DNA of 64,000 bases from Halanaeroarchaeum sp. HSR-CO (lineage in GTDB: Archaea; Halobacteriota; Halobacteria; Halobacteriales; Halobacteriaceae): positions 1,736,001-1,800,000 of the forward strand of contig NZ_CP087724.1 of the NCBI RefSeq assembly GCF_024972755.1. Direction: 5' to 3'. Both the position numbers and the translations under genes were made by a program. Position 1 is the first letter of the stretch. Every line of letters starts with the position of its first letter. This document shows positions 1-8,767 of the stretch, one piece after another. Below the pieces are notes generated by a model that saw only the letters and a program-made list of their open reading frames with translations, made no database searches and was not told where the DNA came from.

Positions 1-510
1 ACAGTAGACGTCGATGGACGGGTCGACGGCTTCGGCTGCCGCGACGGCGTCCTCGACGATGTCGGGGTCGGCCTGGCTGACCGGCGTCCCCGTCCCGATG
101 AGTTCGGGTGGTTCGACGGCGACCGCGTCGGGGCCGAGGGCGGCCGCTGCGGCGATCTGCTCGGGGTTGTTCGCGCAGACGACCGTCTCCAGGTCGGCCC
201 GGTCGGCGGCCTCGAGGGCGGCGTCGATGTCGGCGAGTTTCAGGCGCCGCTCCGAATGATTGATCAGGGTGCCCACGGCACCGTTCGCGGCCACGGATTC
301 GGCGAGTGTACTCCCGGTGTGGCTCCCGTAGTCGACGGGACTGACGTGCTGGGCCCAGGTCTCCGCGCCGGTGTCGACGACGCGAGCGACGTCGGCCGCC
401 TGCGGTGCGACCGCGATGTCTACCCCGGACGACTCCGCGACGGCCGCGGCTGCTTCCGCGACGGCCACGGGGTCCGCGGGATACGCCTTGAGATTGACGA
501 GAACGAACAT
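1..510 (-). CDS. tpiA: Triosephosphate isomerase, 3' part cut by window edge
   Basis: Interconverts glyceraldehyde-3-phosphate and dihydroxyacetone phosphate in the cytoplasm. The minus-strand translation begins [18 protein letters not shown] from the ATG at 510. It contains an INHSERR segment, which matches the (N/G)HSERR signature of archaeal TIM, followed by a CANN strand segment and [16 protein letters not shown], which matches the archaeal TIM region with the catalytic glutamate. About 170 residues are visible and the C-terminus lies outside the window. The short archaeal form (about 215-225 aa) is expected. The next gene upstream is the MBF1-like regulator on the same strand, 49 bases away. 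Identity is firm from the motifs; only the end is missing. Confidence 0.93.
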   Translation of the reverse strand, partial: MFVLVNLKAYPADPVAVAEAAAAVAESSGVDIAVAPQAADVARVVDTGAETWAQHVSPVDYGSHTGSTLAESVAANGAVGTLINHSERRLKLADIDAALEAADRADLETVVCANNPEQIAAAAALGPDAVAVEPPELIGTGTPVSQADPDIVEDAVAAAEAVDPSIDVYC

Positions 511-559
511 ACCCCAGACGGGTCGGCGCGCAGCGAAAAAGGTTGTTCTTTGGGTCGGT

Positions 560-1087
560 TCAATCCTTGCGCTTGACCATGTCGCCGAGGGTGAGTCCCT
601 GGCCGTCGCCGCCGGACTCCCACTCCTCGTCGTCGCCGGTTGCAGATTCGGTGAGCGAGATACCCAGGTGCTTCTCGAGCTTGCGCTGGACGTCGTCGCT
701 GGGGAGGATGTCCCCGTGTTCGAGTTTGCGGACGAGACTCGCCTTCTCGTTCAACTGGTCGGCCAGTTCCTCCTGGGTGAGTCCTTCGGCCTCGCGGGCG
801 TTCCTGATTCGCTGGTCGTAATCCGCGGCGACCTCGTCCATCTCGTCGAACATGTCACGGCGGCGTCGGCCACCCGAGGAACCGCCGGAGCTACTGCCGC
901 CACTCGATGACGAGGAACTGCCCGACGACGAACTCGTCGAATACTTGGTGGACGTACTGCTCGAGGTCTGCGTCTCGACCTCCGTGCCGAAGTCGGCACA
1001 GGAGTCACAGACCTGGAGTTCCGCCCCCTCGACCTTGACCGTCTTGGGACTCCCGGTCTCCGCGCCACACATCTCACACTGGACCAT
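560..1087 (-). CDS. MBF1-type multiprotein bridging factor / HTH regulator
   Basis: A 175-residue protein with an N-terminal zinc ribbon (CEMC at 5-8, CDSC at 27-30), a low-complexity Ser/Gly linker at about 40-75, and a Cro/C1-type helix-turn-helix at about 95-150 ([18 protein letters not shown] followed by [11 protein letters not shown]). This domain order is that of archaeal MBF1 homologues. In eukaryotes MBF1 bridges TBP and activators; archaeal MBF1 has been linked to transcription and ribosome function, so the exact role here is inferred. The ATG at 1087 sits 41 bases before the start of the phosphatidyltransferase stop region. The serine-rich linker is unusually long and low in complexity. 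Confidence 0.88.
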   Translation of the reverse strand: MVQCEMCGAETGSPKTVKVEGAELQVCDSCADFGTEVETQTSSSTSTKYSTSSSSGSSSSSSGGSSSGGSSGGRRRRDMFDEMDEVAADYDQRIRNAREAEGLTQEELADQLNEKASLVRKLEHGDILPSDDVQRKLEKHLGISLTESATGDDEEWESGGDGQGLTLGDMVKRKD

Positions 1088-1127
1088 GGGAAGGAGTTAC
1101 CGACGACAACCTATAAATGGTGCGCCG

Positions 1128-1730
1128 CTACGCCGCGAGGTCGCGCCAGGCACCCCAGAAGCGCTGCAGCGCGGTGAGATGGCCGACGACCGTGAAGAGC
1201 ACGAGCAACCAGGCGACGAGGGACATGCCACCGACCCGCGGGACGATGGCCATCGCGAACCCGACCAGGCCAATGAGCGCCAGGCGGTCGGCCCGCCCGA
1301 GCAACCCGCCGTACTGGCGAGACAGCCCGACGGCTTCAACCTGGGTGCCGAGGTACGACGTAAGGAGGACGCCGGTAACCGCCAGGAACCCGAGGGCGTA
1401 CTGCTCGATGCCCGCGGCCAGGCCGCCCACGACGATCACGTCCGCGTACCGGTCGAGGACGTGATCGAGGAGGTCGCCCGCCCGTGAATCGACGTCGAGT
1501 TCCCGGGCAAGAGCGCCATCCAGGAGGTCGAGCCACCCGTTGAGGAAGACGAAGAACGCGCCCAGCAGGTAGGCGAGCGGCGTCGCTACGTAGAACCCCG
1601 CGGCAGCGACGACGGCGAAGACGAACGCGATTACGCTCACGCCATCAGGAGAGAGTCCGAGACGAACGGCCCCCGCGACGAACGGTCGGAGCGCTCGCGT
1701 CGCCAGCGGCCGGAGTCTATCCAGGGTCAT
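1128..1730 (-). CDS. CDP-alcohol phosphatidyltransferase family membrane enzyme
   Basis: A 200-residue integral membrane protein with about six hydrophobic segments. It carries the CDP-alcohol phosphotransferase signature D-x2-D-G-x2-A-R-x8-G-x3-D-x3-D, seen as DLLDGALARELDVDSRAGDLLDHVLD at roughly residues 68-93 (quoted in pieces: DLLDGALAR then GDLLDHVLD). The family transfers a polar alcohol or alcohol phosphate to a CDP-activated lipid. In archaea the product is an archaetidyl lipid such as archaetidylinositol phosphate or archaetidylglycerol phosphate. The substrate cannot be told from the motif. It is the last gene of an overlapping operon: its ATG at 1730 overlaps the stop of the kinase-like gene (ATGA). 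Confidence 0.87.
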   Translation of the reverse strand: MTLDRLRPLATRALRPFVAGAVRLGLSPDGVSVIAFVFAVVAAAGFYVATPLAYLLGAFFVFLNGWLDLLDGALARELDVDSRAGDLLDHVLDRYADVIVVGGLAAGIEQYALGFLAVTGVLLTSYLGTQVEAVGLSRQYGGLLGRADRLALIGLVGFAMAIVPRVGGMSLVAWLLVLFTVVGHLTALQRFWGAWRDLAA

Positions 1731-2233
1731 AGATATCCCGTGAAGTCGACGGTCCCGGCCGAGGGTCGCACGTCACCCTGGAGGATCCGTTCGATCTCTT
1801 CGGCGACCTCCTCCGGGGACCGGTCAGTGGTATCTACCTCGTAGACGTGGTCCTCGCCATGTCCCTGGACCGCTTCGGAGAGGATAACGTCGAGCGCCTC
1901 GCTCTCCGCGTTCTCCGCCGCTTTCGCCGCCGATGCACCCCGGCGCCGAAGGCGTCGTTCGAGTTCGCCCGGTTCACACCGCAGGACGACGACGTCCTCC
2001 ACTTCCAGATAGTGCGAGAGGTGTGAGTCCACGATGATGTCGTCCAACCCCTCGAGTCTGGTCGCCACGGCGTCGAGGTCGGCGACGACGCTCTCCCGGT
2101 CTTCGTCGACCTCGGTGTAGAGCCCCTCCCGACGGATGAGTTCGTTCAGGTGGACGACGTCGAGGTCGGTCTCCACACGGTCGGTCGCCGTGGTCTTTCC
2201 CGTCCCCGGGGTGCCGGTGACCGCGAGTCTCAC
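1727..2233 (-). CDS. AK6/Fap7-type adenylate kinase family P-loop protein
   Basis: Starts at a GTG (2233-2231) giving VRLAVTGTPGTGKTTATDRV, a P-loop GTPGTGKTT at the extreme N-terminus. The length is 168 residues, matching the archaeal homologue of AK6/Fap7 (UPF0129), a nucleotide monophosphate kinase/ATPase involved in small ribosomal subunit maturation. The ORF can be extended upstream but that part overlaps hisC out of frame. The GTG overlaps the hisC stop (GTGA), and the gene's own stop overlaps the next ATG (ATGA), so translational coupling is likely. Family assignment is good; a ribosome-assembly role is inferred from homologues. Confidence 0.87.
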   Translation of the reverse strand: MRLAVTGTPGTGKTTATDRVETDLDVVHLNELIRREGLYTEVDEDRESVVADLDAVATRLEGLDDIIVDSHLSHYLEVEDVVVLRCEPGELERRLRRRGASAAKAAENAESEALDVILSEAVQGHGEDHVYEVDTTDRSPEEVAEEIERILQGDVRPSAGTVDFTGYL

Positions 2234-3303
2234 TCGGCCAGCACCTCGTTGAGTGCCGAGACGACCCGTTTGGTCTCCCGTTTCGTCCCACAGGTGATCC
2301 GGACGTGCTCGGGGAGGCCGAACGACGAGCAATCGCGCACGATGATGCCCCGCTGTTTGAGGGTCTCGGTAACGTCGCTCGCGTCACCCACCTCGGCCAG
2401 CACGAAGTTCCCGTGGCTCTCGTAGGTGGAGGCTTCGAGGCGCTCTCGCATATACTCACGGGACCAGCGGACGAGGTCCGTGGTCTTCTCGACGTGTTCG
2501 TCGTCCCCGAGGGCGGCCAGCCCTGCCGTGCAGGCGACGGCGCTGGCGGCGAACGGTGTATTCACCTTGGCGTACGCATCCGCCCACGCGCCTGGAACGA
2601 TGGCGTAGCCCAGTCGGAGACCGGCGAGGCCGTACGCCTTCGAGAAGGTTCGGAGGACGGCCACGTCGTCGCGGTCATCGAGCAATTCGACCGCCGACGG
2701 GGCCTCGGTGAACTCGCCGTAGGCTTCGTCCACGACCACGAGCGTTTCCTCGTCCGTCCCCTCGGCGATGGTCGTCACGTCTTCGAGCGAGAAACGACTC
2801 CCCGTGGGGTTGTGGGGACTCGTGAGATAGACGATACGCTCGCCGTCGTAGGTCTCGAAGACGTTGGCCGGCGAGAGCGCGAAGCCGTCGGCCTCGGTGA
2901 CCGGGTAGGTGTTGACCGTCCCGTGGTGGAATCGTGCACTCATCCCGTAGTACGCGAACCCAGGATCGGGAACGAGGACGGCGTCGCCGGGGTCGAGCAT
3001 GGCCCGGCCCAGGTAATCGAGGGCGCCGTCACCACCGTTGGCCAGCCATATCTGTTCGTCTGCGACGTCCCACCGGTTCGCCAGCGCGGCGACCAGGTCC
3101 GCGTGGACCGCCTTCGGATAGTGATGGATCTCGTCGGCGATGTCCCGAATCGCCGCGACGCCAGCGGGACTCGGGCCGAGCGGATTCTCGTTCGACGCCA
3201 GCTTCACGAACTCCCCTGGATCCCGGCCGAGTTCGCGGGCGACCTCCTCGATACCGCGACCGGCGACGTACTCCTCGTGGGCAGCAAGGTCCCGCGGTTG
3301 CAT
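2230..3303 (-). CDS. hisC: Histidinol-phosphate aminotransferase
   Basis: PLP-dependent fold-type I aminotransferase that converts imidazole-acetol phosphate to histidinol phosphate. Seen: KLASNENPLGPSP near the N-terminus (typical HisC substrate-binding start), SPHNPTG, VVVDEAYGEF, and the PLP lysine in RTFSKAYGLAGLRLGYA. The protein from the ATG at 3303 (MQPRDLAAHEEYV) has 357 residues. An ATG 13 codons further upstream is possible, but a TATA-like TTTAAG lies about 28 bases before 3303, which fits a leaderless transcript from the chosen start. First gene of a three-gene overlapping operon (hisC, kinase-like, phosphatidyltransferase). Confidence 0.93.
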   Translation of the reverse strand: MQPRDLAAHEEYVAGRGIEEVARELGRDPGEFVKLASNENPLGPSPAGVAAIRDIADEIHHYPKAVHADLVAALANRWDVADEQIWLANGGDGALDYLGRAMLDPGDAVLVPDPGFAYYGMSARFHHGTVNTYPVTEADGFALSPANVFETYDGERIVYLTSPHNPTGSRFSLEDVTTIAEGTDEETLVVVDEAYGEFTEAPSAVELLDDRDDVAVLRTFSKAYGLAGLRLGYAIVPGAWADAYAKVNTPFAASAVACTAGLAALGDDEHVEKTTDLVRWSREYMRERLEASTYESHGNFVLAEVGDASDVTETLKQRGIIVRDCSSFGLPEHVRITCGTKRETKRVVSALNEVLAE

Positions 3304-3403
3304 GCCCGGAGGAACTCGGCGGTGGCCCTTAAACGTGCCCACCGCAAACGGCCCACCTCGCCGCCACCCCCGGCTTTAATGGTCGAGCGGGTAAGTCTCG
3401 ACC

Positions 3404-3820
3404 ATGGCACTTCTCGACTCCGTCGCCGTCGTCTCCCACGTCGTCTTCGGGGGGCTCTGGACCGGCGCCGTCGTGTTCACCGCCCTGCTCGCCGGGGGAT
3501 TGGCGAGTGACACCGCGAGTGCACTCTCGGACCTCGTCGTCGACAGACTGCGACTCGTCTCGCGCTCGAGTGCGGTCATCACCCTGCTCAGCGGTGGCTA
3601 CATGGCTACCGGCTACTCACACAGTTACTTCACGAGTTCGACGCGGGGCCTGTTGCTCTCCACGATGGTCGTACTCTGGCTCGTACTCATGGTCACCGTC
3701 GAGATCGGTGCATCGCGAGTGCTCGACGACCAGAAGAGTGGGCGCACGATCCTCGGCGTCGCCGGAATCGTCGCCCTCCTGCTGTTGCTCGACGTCGGAC
3801 TCCTGGTGGCCGGCATCTAG
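3404..3820 (+). CDS. Small four-helix membrane protein, possibly CopD-like
   Basis: A 138-residue protein with about four transmembrane segments: residues 5-30, 50-70, 80-102 and 112-136. The start VAVVSHVVFGGLWTGAVVF, with a His in the first helix and a Gly-Gly-Leu-Trp turn, recalls CopD / cytochrome-b561-like families that are sometimes called transporters. I see no motif that proves it. A TATA-like CTTTAATG lies about 27 bases before the ATG, consistent with a leaderless monocistronic gene. It converges on the fumarylacetoacetate hydrolase gene downstream. Function is unknown. Confidence 0.72.
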   Translation: MALLDSVAVVSHVVFGGLWTGAVVFTALLAGGLASDTASALSDLVVDRLRLVSRSSAVITLLSGGYMATGYSHSYFTSSTRGLLLSTMVVLWLVLMVTVEIGASRVLDDQKSGRTILGVAGIVALLLLLDVGLLVAGI

Positions 3821-3836
3821 AGACGGGAAACCGACG

Positions 3837-4568
3837 TTACGGAACACGAACGTCGTGTTCGAGGACGCCGATACCGTCGATCTCGACTGCGACGTGGTCG
3901 CCGTCCGACAGTGGGGCGACCCCCGAGGGCGTCCCCGTACTGATGACGTCCCCGGCTTCGAGGGTCATGTACGTCGTGATCTCCTCGATGAGGTCCGGGA
4001 CGGAGAAGATGAACTGATCGATGGACGAGTGCTGGCGAACCTCGCCGTTGACGCGAAGTTCGATCGCAGCGTCGTCGGGGACGTCCTCGGGGTCGACGAG
4101 CACCGGACCCATCGGTGCGGCGCCGTCGAAAGACTTCCCACGGACCCAGTTGGTCTCCTTGTCCTGGTCGGTCCGGTTCGAAACGTCGTCCAGGATGGTG
4201 TAGCCCGCTACGTAGTCCATCCCCTCGTCGGCGTCGACGTTCCGCGCCTGCTCTCCGATGACGACGGCGAGTTCGGCTTCGTGGTCGACGCGGTCTTTGC
4301 CGGCCGGGAGGGTGACCGTCGCGCCGTGATGGGAGACGGTGTTCGGGGTCTTCAAGAAGAGCAGCGGCCGGTCCGGAACGTCCTTGTTCCGCTCGGCTGC
4401 GTGGTCGGCGTAATTGAGCCCGACACAGACGATCTTCGAGGGGTCCGTCGGTGCGATGACGTCGACTTCGGCCGGATCGTAGGTCTCGTCGGCGAATTCG
4501 ATCGCATCGTCGGTCCATTCCCCGATTCTGACGGCCCCTGCTGGGTCTCGGAAGCGTACACGTCGCAT
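3837..4568 (-). CDS. Fumarylacetoacetate hydrolase (FAH) family protein
   Basis: A 243-residue member of the FAH superfamily, whose members cleave or decarboxylate beta-diketo and oxo acids (acylpyruvase, oxaloacetate decarboxylase, 2-keto-4-pentenoate hydratase-like). Seen: CVGLNYADHAAE, the metal-binding DHEAELAVVIG, YTILDDVSNRTDQ, KSFDGAAPMGP, and TGTPSGVAPL near the C-terminus. These are in canonical order. The ATG at 4568 (MRRVRFRDP) was preferred over upstream in-frame codons because homologues begin with this strand. The precise substrate cannot be read from sequence. Confidence 0.9.
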   Translation of the reverse strand: MRRVRFRDPAGAVRIGEWTDDAIEFADETYDPAEVDVIAPTDPSKIVCVGLNYADHAAERNKDVPDRPLLFLKTPNTVSHHGATVTLPAGKDRVDHEAELAVVIGEQARNVDADEGMDYVAGYTILDDVSNRTDQDKETNWVRGKSFDGAAPMGPVLVDPEDVPDDAAIELRVNGEVRQHSSIDQFIFSVPDLIEEITTYMTLEAGDVISTGTPSGVAPLSDGDHVAVEIDGIGVLEHDVRVP

Positions 4569-4684
4569 GCCCTCCGCTTTCGACCCACCCACCCTAAGGA
4601 TTTCCGTGTCCGCCGCGGTGTGGCGGTGGCGAACTGGTCGATTCATCATCATTTAAGTCGCCTTCCCCCGTACCCTAGGGTGGT

Positions 4685-5416
4685 ATGGAGCTCACCTGGC
4701 ACGGCCACTCGACGTGGTACGTAACGCTGGACGGCACCGACATCCTCATCGACCCCTTCTTCGACAACCCGAAGACGGACCTGTCGCCGGCGGACGTCGA
4801 CACCCCGGACTTCGTCCTGCTGACCCACGGCCACGCCGACCACATCGCGCACGTCGGCGAGTTCGCCGAGGCGACCGTCGTCGCGACCCCCGAACTGGCC
4901 GGCTACGTCGCCGACGAATACGGCGTCGAAGACACCATCGGTATGAATCTCGGTGGGACCGTCGAGGTGGGTGACGCCTACGTGACGATGCATCGGGCGG
5001 ACCACACCAACGGTTTCGAGACCGACTACCAGGTCTCGGGCGACATGCCGGCCGGAGTCGTCATCAGCGACACGAAGCCGACCCAGGTCACAGACGAGGA
5101 GAGCGAGACGTTCTACCACGCCGGCGACACCGGCCTCATGACCGAGATGCGCGACGTCATCGGACCGTTCCTCGAGCCGGACGCGGCCGCACTCCCCATC
5201 GGCGACCACTTCACGATGGGACCGTGGCAGGCGGCCGTCGCGACCGACTGGCTCGACGTCGACCACGTCTTCCCGATGCACTACGACACCTTCCCACCGA
5301 TCGAACAGGACCCCGAGGACTTCCGTCGCGAGGTGAAGGCGACCGGGAGCGACGCCGAGGTGCACGTCCTCGAGGGCGACGAACCGTTCGATCTGAGCGA
5401 GACGATAACGGTCTGA
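4685..5416 (+). CDS. UPF0173-type metallo-beta-lactamase-fold hydrolase
   Basis: A 243-residue MBL-fold protein beginning [13 protein letters not shown], the hallmark N-terminus of the UPF0173/UlaG-like group. The metal site is complete: [17 protein letters not shown] (the HxHxDH motif at about residues 51-56), GDTGL, and a late MHYDTFPPI. The family hydrolyses phosphoester or lactone bonds; the substrate in haloarchaea is unknown. Gene spacing of 116 bases from the divergent FAH gene leaves room for two promoters. Followed by a DMT transporter in the same direction, with a 96-base gap and its own TATA-like box. Confidence 0.9.
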   Translation: MELTWHGHSTWYVTLDGTDILIDPFFDNPKTDLSPADVDTPDFVLLTHGHADHIAHVGEFAEATVVATPELAGYVADEYGVEDTIGMNLGGTVEVGDAYVTMHRADHTNGFETDYQVSGDMPAGVVISDTKPTQVTDEESETFYHAGDTGLMTEMRDVIGPFLEPDAAALPIGDHFTMGPWQAAVATDWLDVDHVFPMHYDTFPPIEQDPEDFRREVKATGSDAEVHVLEGDEPFDLSETITV

Positions 5417-5512
5417 ATCGGGGCCTTCTCCTCTGCCCACCGTCGGCGGTTGGCCGGACGATTCGACTCGACATTTCGGTTCTTTGATTAACACCCTCGA
5501 AGAAGACCAGCC

Positions 5513-6415
5513 GTGGAACTCGTCTACATCGGGGGAATCGCCCTCTCGGGACTCACCGCCCTCCTCTGGGCCGTCCACAACGTCGCGATACGACTCGGAA
5601 CGGTTCGCGGGAGCGTCACCGACGCGATAACCGTCGTCATGGTGACGAACCTGGCCGTCATCGGCCCCATCGCGGTACTTCTCCACTATCCGACGTTCGG
5701 GCTCTCCCCGCTCGCCGTGGCCGTCTTCGCGGCGGCCGGCCTCTCCGGGCTCATGCTCGGCCGGATCTGTCTGTTCAGGGGTATCAGGGCGGTCGGCGCC
5801 AGTCGAACGACGCCGGTGGTCTCGGCGTCTGCACTCGTCTCCGCCGTGCTGGCGGTCAGGTTCCTCGGCGAGACTCTGACCCCGAGACACGGCATCGGAA
5901 TCGTGTTAATCGTGGCCGGCATCGCGACCATCTCCTGGTTGACCGCCGCCGACGCAGCCGAGAAACCGTCGCTCCGAGAGGCCTGGACCGCCATGCTGTT
6001 GCCGCTGGGAGCGGCGCTGTTCATCGGTATCGAACCGATATTCGTTCGGATCGGCCTCGATTCGGGCACCCCGGTCCTCGTCGGGCTGACGATCATGACG
6101 GCCGCGGCACTCCTCAGCCACACGGCCTACCATCGGCTCACTGGCGGGCGGCTCTATCGACCGGGCCGCCAGGCGGATCTCCGGTGGTACGTCGTCGCGG
6201 CGCTGGCCAGTACGTTCGGCCTCACCGCGTATTTTCTCGCACTCCAGCTGGCGCCGGTGGTGGTCGTCATCCCCATCATCCAGCTCTCACCGCTGGGAGT
6301 CATCGCCATCTCCGCGGCGTTCCTCCCCCGGGAACTCGAACGCGTGACGTGGAAACTGGCTGCGGCCGCGACCATCGTGGTCGTCGGGGCGATCCTCGTC
6401 TCCCTCTCCGGGTGA
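5513..6415 (+). CDS. EamA/DMT-family membrane transporter
   Basis: A 300-residue protein with about ten transmembrane helices in two tandem EamA repeats (about residues 5-140 and 155-298). Each repeat ends with the typical GIVLIVAGI- or AATIVVVGAI-like last helix. Members of the drug/metabolite transporter superfamily export amino acids or other metabolites, or import nucleotide sugars; nothing here fixes the substrate. Translation starts at a GTG (5513). A TTTGATTAA element about 28 bases upstream would make it leaderless. Confidence 0.88.
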   Translation: MELVYIGGIALSGLTALLWAVHNVAIRLGTVRGSVTDAITVVMVTNLAVIGPIAVLLHYPTFGLSPLAVAVFAAAGLSGLMLGRICLFRGIRAVGASRTTPVVSASALVSAVLAVRFLGETLTPRHGIGIVLIVAGIATISWLTAADAAEKPSLREAWTAMLLPLGAALFIGIEPIFVRIGLDSGTPVLVGLTIMTAAALLSHTAYHRLTGGRLYRPGRQADLRWYVVAALASTFGLTAYFLALQLAPVVVVIPIIQLSPLGVIAISAAFLPRELERVTWKLAAAATIVVVGAILVSLSG

Positions 6416-6493
6416 GCGCCGGCTCGGGGCATCTCCCCGAGGCCTCGAGCGAAGGACCACCATTTATACCGGCACGACGCCTCGCTGGCACGT

Positions 6494-7465
6494 ATGCATA
6501 CGCCTCGTGTCGTCGTCTTCGACGAGCGAATCGCGGATCTGTCGATCGAGCGGGCCGTCTTCGACGACGTTGGCGTCGATCTGACGTTGGCCGACGGCAT
6601 CAGTCCCGAACGAGTTGCCACCGAGGCGAGCGACGCGTTCGGGATCATCGTCGACGCGAACGTCCCGGTTCCGGCGTCGGTGATCGAGCGCCTGGACGAC
6701 CTCCGAATCGTCGCTCGCTCCGGGATCGGGTTCGACAACATCGACCTCGAGGCGGCGGCCGACCGGAATATCAGGGTGACCAACGTTCCGGACTACTGTC
6801 TCGAGGAGGTATCGACACACGCGCTCGCCCTCCTGTTGACCCTGGCGCGGAAGGTCCACGTCTACGACCGGGCGACCAGCGACGGTCGCTGGGAGTGGTC
6901 CGATGGCGTGCGCATCGACCGACTCAGTGACCTGACGCTCGGCCTGGTCGGTGTGGGGAACATCGGCCGGCGGATGGCGGCGAAAGCGTCCCCGATTTTC
7001 GGCGACCTCGTGGCCTACGACCCGTACGTCCCGCCGGAAGAGCTGCGGTCCCGTGGCGTGGATCCCGTCTCCTTCGAGACGCTGCTCGCCCGATCGGACG
7101 TCGTCAGCCTCCATCCACCGCTGACCGACGAAACCACGGGGATGATCGATGCGGCGGCGCTTGAGACGATGGGCGAGGGGGCGATCCTCGTCAACACGAG
7201 TCGTGGCGAGGTGATCGACCAGGACGCCCTCGAATCGGCCCTCGACGACGGGACCATCGCGGCGGCCGGCCTCGACGTCCTCGAGACCGAACCGCCGGTC
7301 GACGAGTCGCTCCTGTCACGCGACGACGTCGTCGCCACGCCCCATTCGGCCTGGTATTCGGAGGACTCCCTCGTCGAACTTCGACAGTCCGCGGCCGAAG
7401 AGGTGAAACGAACGATCCAGGGGCGCGAGCCGCGCAATCCCGTCTCCAAGAACGAGTGGCAGTGA
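6494..7465 (+). CDS. D-2-hydroxyacid dehydrogenase, CtBP/SerA-like
   Basis: A 323-residue NAD(P)-dependent dehydrogenase. Seen: a nucleotide-binding GLVGVGNIGRRMA in the middle, the VNTSRGEVID segment with the catalytic Arg, a Glu in DVLETEPPVDE, and the catalytic His in TPHSAWYS. The TPHSAWYSEDSLVELR ending is closest to the C-terminal-binding-protein subgroup annotated in many prokaryotes as phosphoglycerate dehydrogenase-like. The substrate is a 2-hydroxy or 2-oxo acid; D-3-phosphoglycerate is only one option. CATTTATACC lies about 30 bases before the ATG. It converges on the aminotransferase of the ABC/ureohydrolase operon, and a 2-oxo-acid product could connect the two, which is inference. 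Confidence 0.88.
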   Translation: MHTPRVVVFDERIADLSIERAVFDDVGVDLTLADGISPERVATEASDAFGIIVDANVPVPASVIERLDDLRIVARSGIGFDNIDLEAAADRNIRVTNVPDYCLEEVSTHALALLLTLARKVHVYDRATSDGRWEWSDGVRIDRLSDLTLGLVGVGNIGRRMAAKASPIFGDLVAYDPYVPPEELRSRGVDPVSFETLLARSDVVSLHPPLTDETTGMIDAAALETMGEGAILVNTSRGEVIDQDALESALDDGTIAAAGLDVLETEPPVDESLLSRDDVVATPHSAWYSEDSLVELRQSAAEEVKRTIQGREPRNPVSKNEWQ

Positions 7466-7530
7466 GAGCCACCCTCATGGATGACGGCGGACCACACTTC
7501 TGCGACGGTGGGCGAGGGAGGCGCCCCGGG

Positions 7531-8700
7531 TCACCACCACCGATTCTCGCGCAGGCGGTCGATCGCCGCCTGGATCGTCGACTCGTCCCGAGAGAAGGTG
7601 AATCGGACCCAGTCCGCTTCTGCATCGGGATCCGTGTAGAAGCTGCTCCCCGGGACGACGGCGACCCCCGCCTCTCTGACGAGCCGGTAGCTGAATTCGA
7701 CGTCCGTCTCGTCGGTCGGATAGCGCGCCATCATGTAGTACGCGCCGTCCGGTTCGAGCGGGTCGAGACCCACTGCCGAGAGTCCTTCGTACAGGAGGTC
7801 ACGCCGTCGTTCGTACGATTCCGACAGCTCCGTGTAGTACGATTCATCGAGCGATAACGCCTCGACGCCCGCGCGCTGAAACGGGGTCGGGGCGCAGATG
7901 GTGGTGTAATCGTGGACCTTCCTGAGTTCTCTGGAGAGGTACTCGGGAGCCAGTGTGAAGCCAACCCGCCACCCGGTAACGCTGTACGTTTTCGACATCC
8001 CGGTACAGACGACGGTTCGATCGGCGAGGTCGCCGACCTCGACGGGGCTGCGATACGCGTCGTCGTAGACGATGTGCTCGTAGATCTCGTCGGTGATCAC
8101 GACGAGGTCGTGTTCGAAGACGATCTCCTCGATGCGTTCGAGTTCCTCCCGGCTGAACACCTTTCCCGTTGGGTTCATCGGGGTGTTCAACACCAGGATC
8201 GTCGCGTCCTCGGCGACCTCGGCGAGACGGTCGACCGGGAGTTCGAGTGAGTCCGTAATGTCGATCGGGACCGGCGTCGCGCCCGCGAACCGGATCGCTG
8301 GAATGTAGTTCTCGTAGACCGGTTCGAAGACCACGACCTCGTCGCCGGGGCCCGCCAGGGCGAGCATCGAGGAGACGATCGCCTCGCTGGTGCCGGCCGT
8401 CACCGTCACCTCCGTCTCGGGGTCGTACTCGACGCCTTTCCAGTCCTGATACCGGTCGCTCAGTGCCTCGCGGAGGTCGGGTAACCCCCACGTGATCGTA
8501 TACTGGCTCTCGGCGTCGATGGCGTCCTTCGCGGCCGTCATGATCGATTCCGGCGTCTCGCCCACGTCGGGAATCCCCTGCGAGAGGTTGATGGCGTCGT
8601 GGCTGTGGGCTTCGCGAGTCATCTCGCGGATGACCGACTCGGAGACCACGTCGAGGCGGTCCGTCCCTACGTCACGGGCCGGTTGCCTGTACTCGGTCAC
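7531..8700 (-). CDS. Class I/II pyridoxal-phosphate aminotransferase
   Basis: A 389-residue fold-type I aminotransferase of the AspC/kynurenine-aminotransferase group. Seen: INLSQGIPDVGETP at the N-terminus, TAGTSEAI, LNTPMNPTGKVF, the DEIYEHIVYD strand, the PLP lysine in CTGMSKTYSVTGWRVG, and a C-terminal VRFTFSRDE with the substrate-carboxylate Arg. Start is a GTG at 8700. The gene is 67 bases downstream of the ureohydrolase on the same strand, so it is probably the last gene of that operon. The amino-group donor is unknown. A role in deaminating the product of the amidase/ureohydrolase steps is possible but not shown. Confidence 0.9.
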   Translation of the reverse strand: MTEYRQPARDVGTDRLDVVSESVIREMTREAHSHDAINLSQGIPDVGETPESIMTAAKDAIDAESQYTITWGLPDLREALSDRYQDWKGVEYDPETEVTVTAGTSEAIVSSMLALAGPGDEVVVFEPVYENYIPAIRFAGATPVPIDITDSLELPVDRLAEVAEDATILVLNTPMNPTGKVFSREELERIEEIVFEHDLVVITDEIYEHIVYDDAYRSPVEVGDLADRTVVCTGMSKTYSVTGWRVGFTLAPEYLSRELRKVHDYTTICAPTPFQRAGVEALSLDESYYTELSESYERRRDLLYEGLSAVGLDPLEPDGAYYMMARYPTDETDVEFSYRLVREAGVAVVPGSSFYTDPDAEADWVRFTFSRDESTIQAAIDRLRENRWW

Positions 8701-8767
8701 GAGTCGACACCTCCAGTGGCTCTCTGTCCCTGCAATGTTCGTCGATGGCAGTCGTGTCGAATGGCCG

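Noticed and set aside
2305-3510. A 401-codon plus-strand frame opposite hisC
   Set aside because: Antisense shadow of hisC, which has its PLP site and the operon overlaps.
3404-3820. A firm CopD assignment
   Set aside because: Only helix pattern and a vague first-helix resemblance support it; no copper-binding motif is visible.
4649-5890. A 413-codon minus-strand frame opposite the MBL-fold gene
   Set aside because: Antisense shadow; the plus-strand protein has the full metal-binding motif set.
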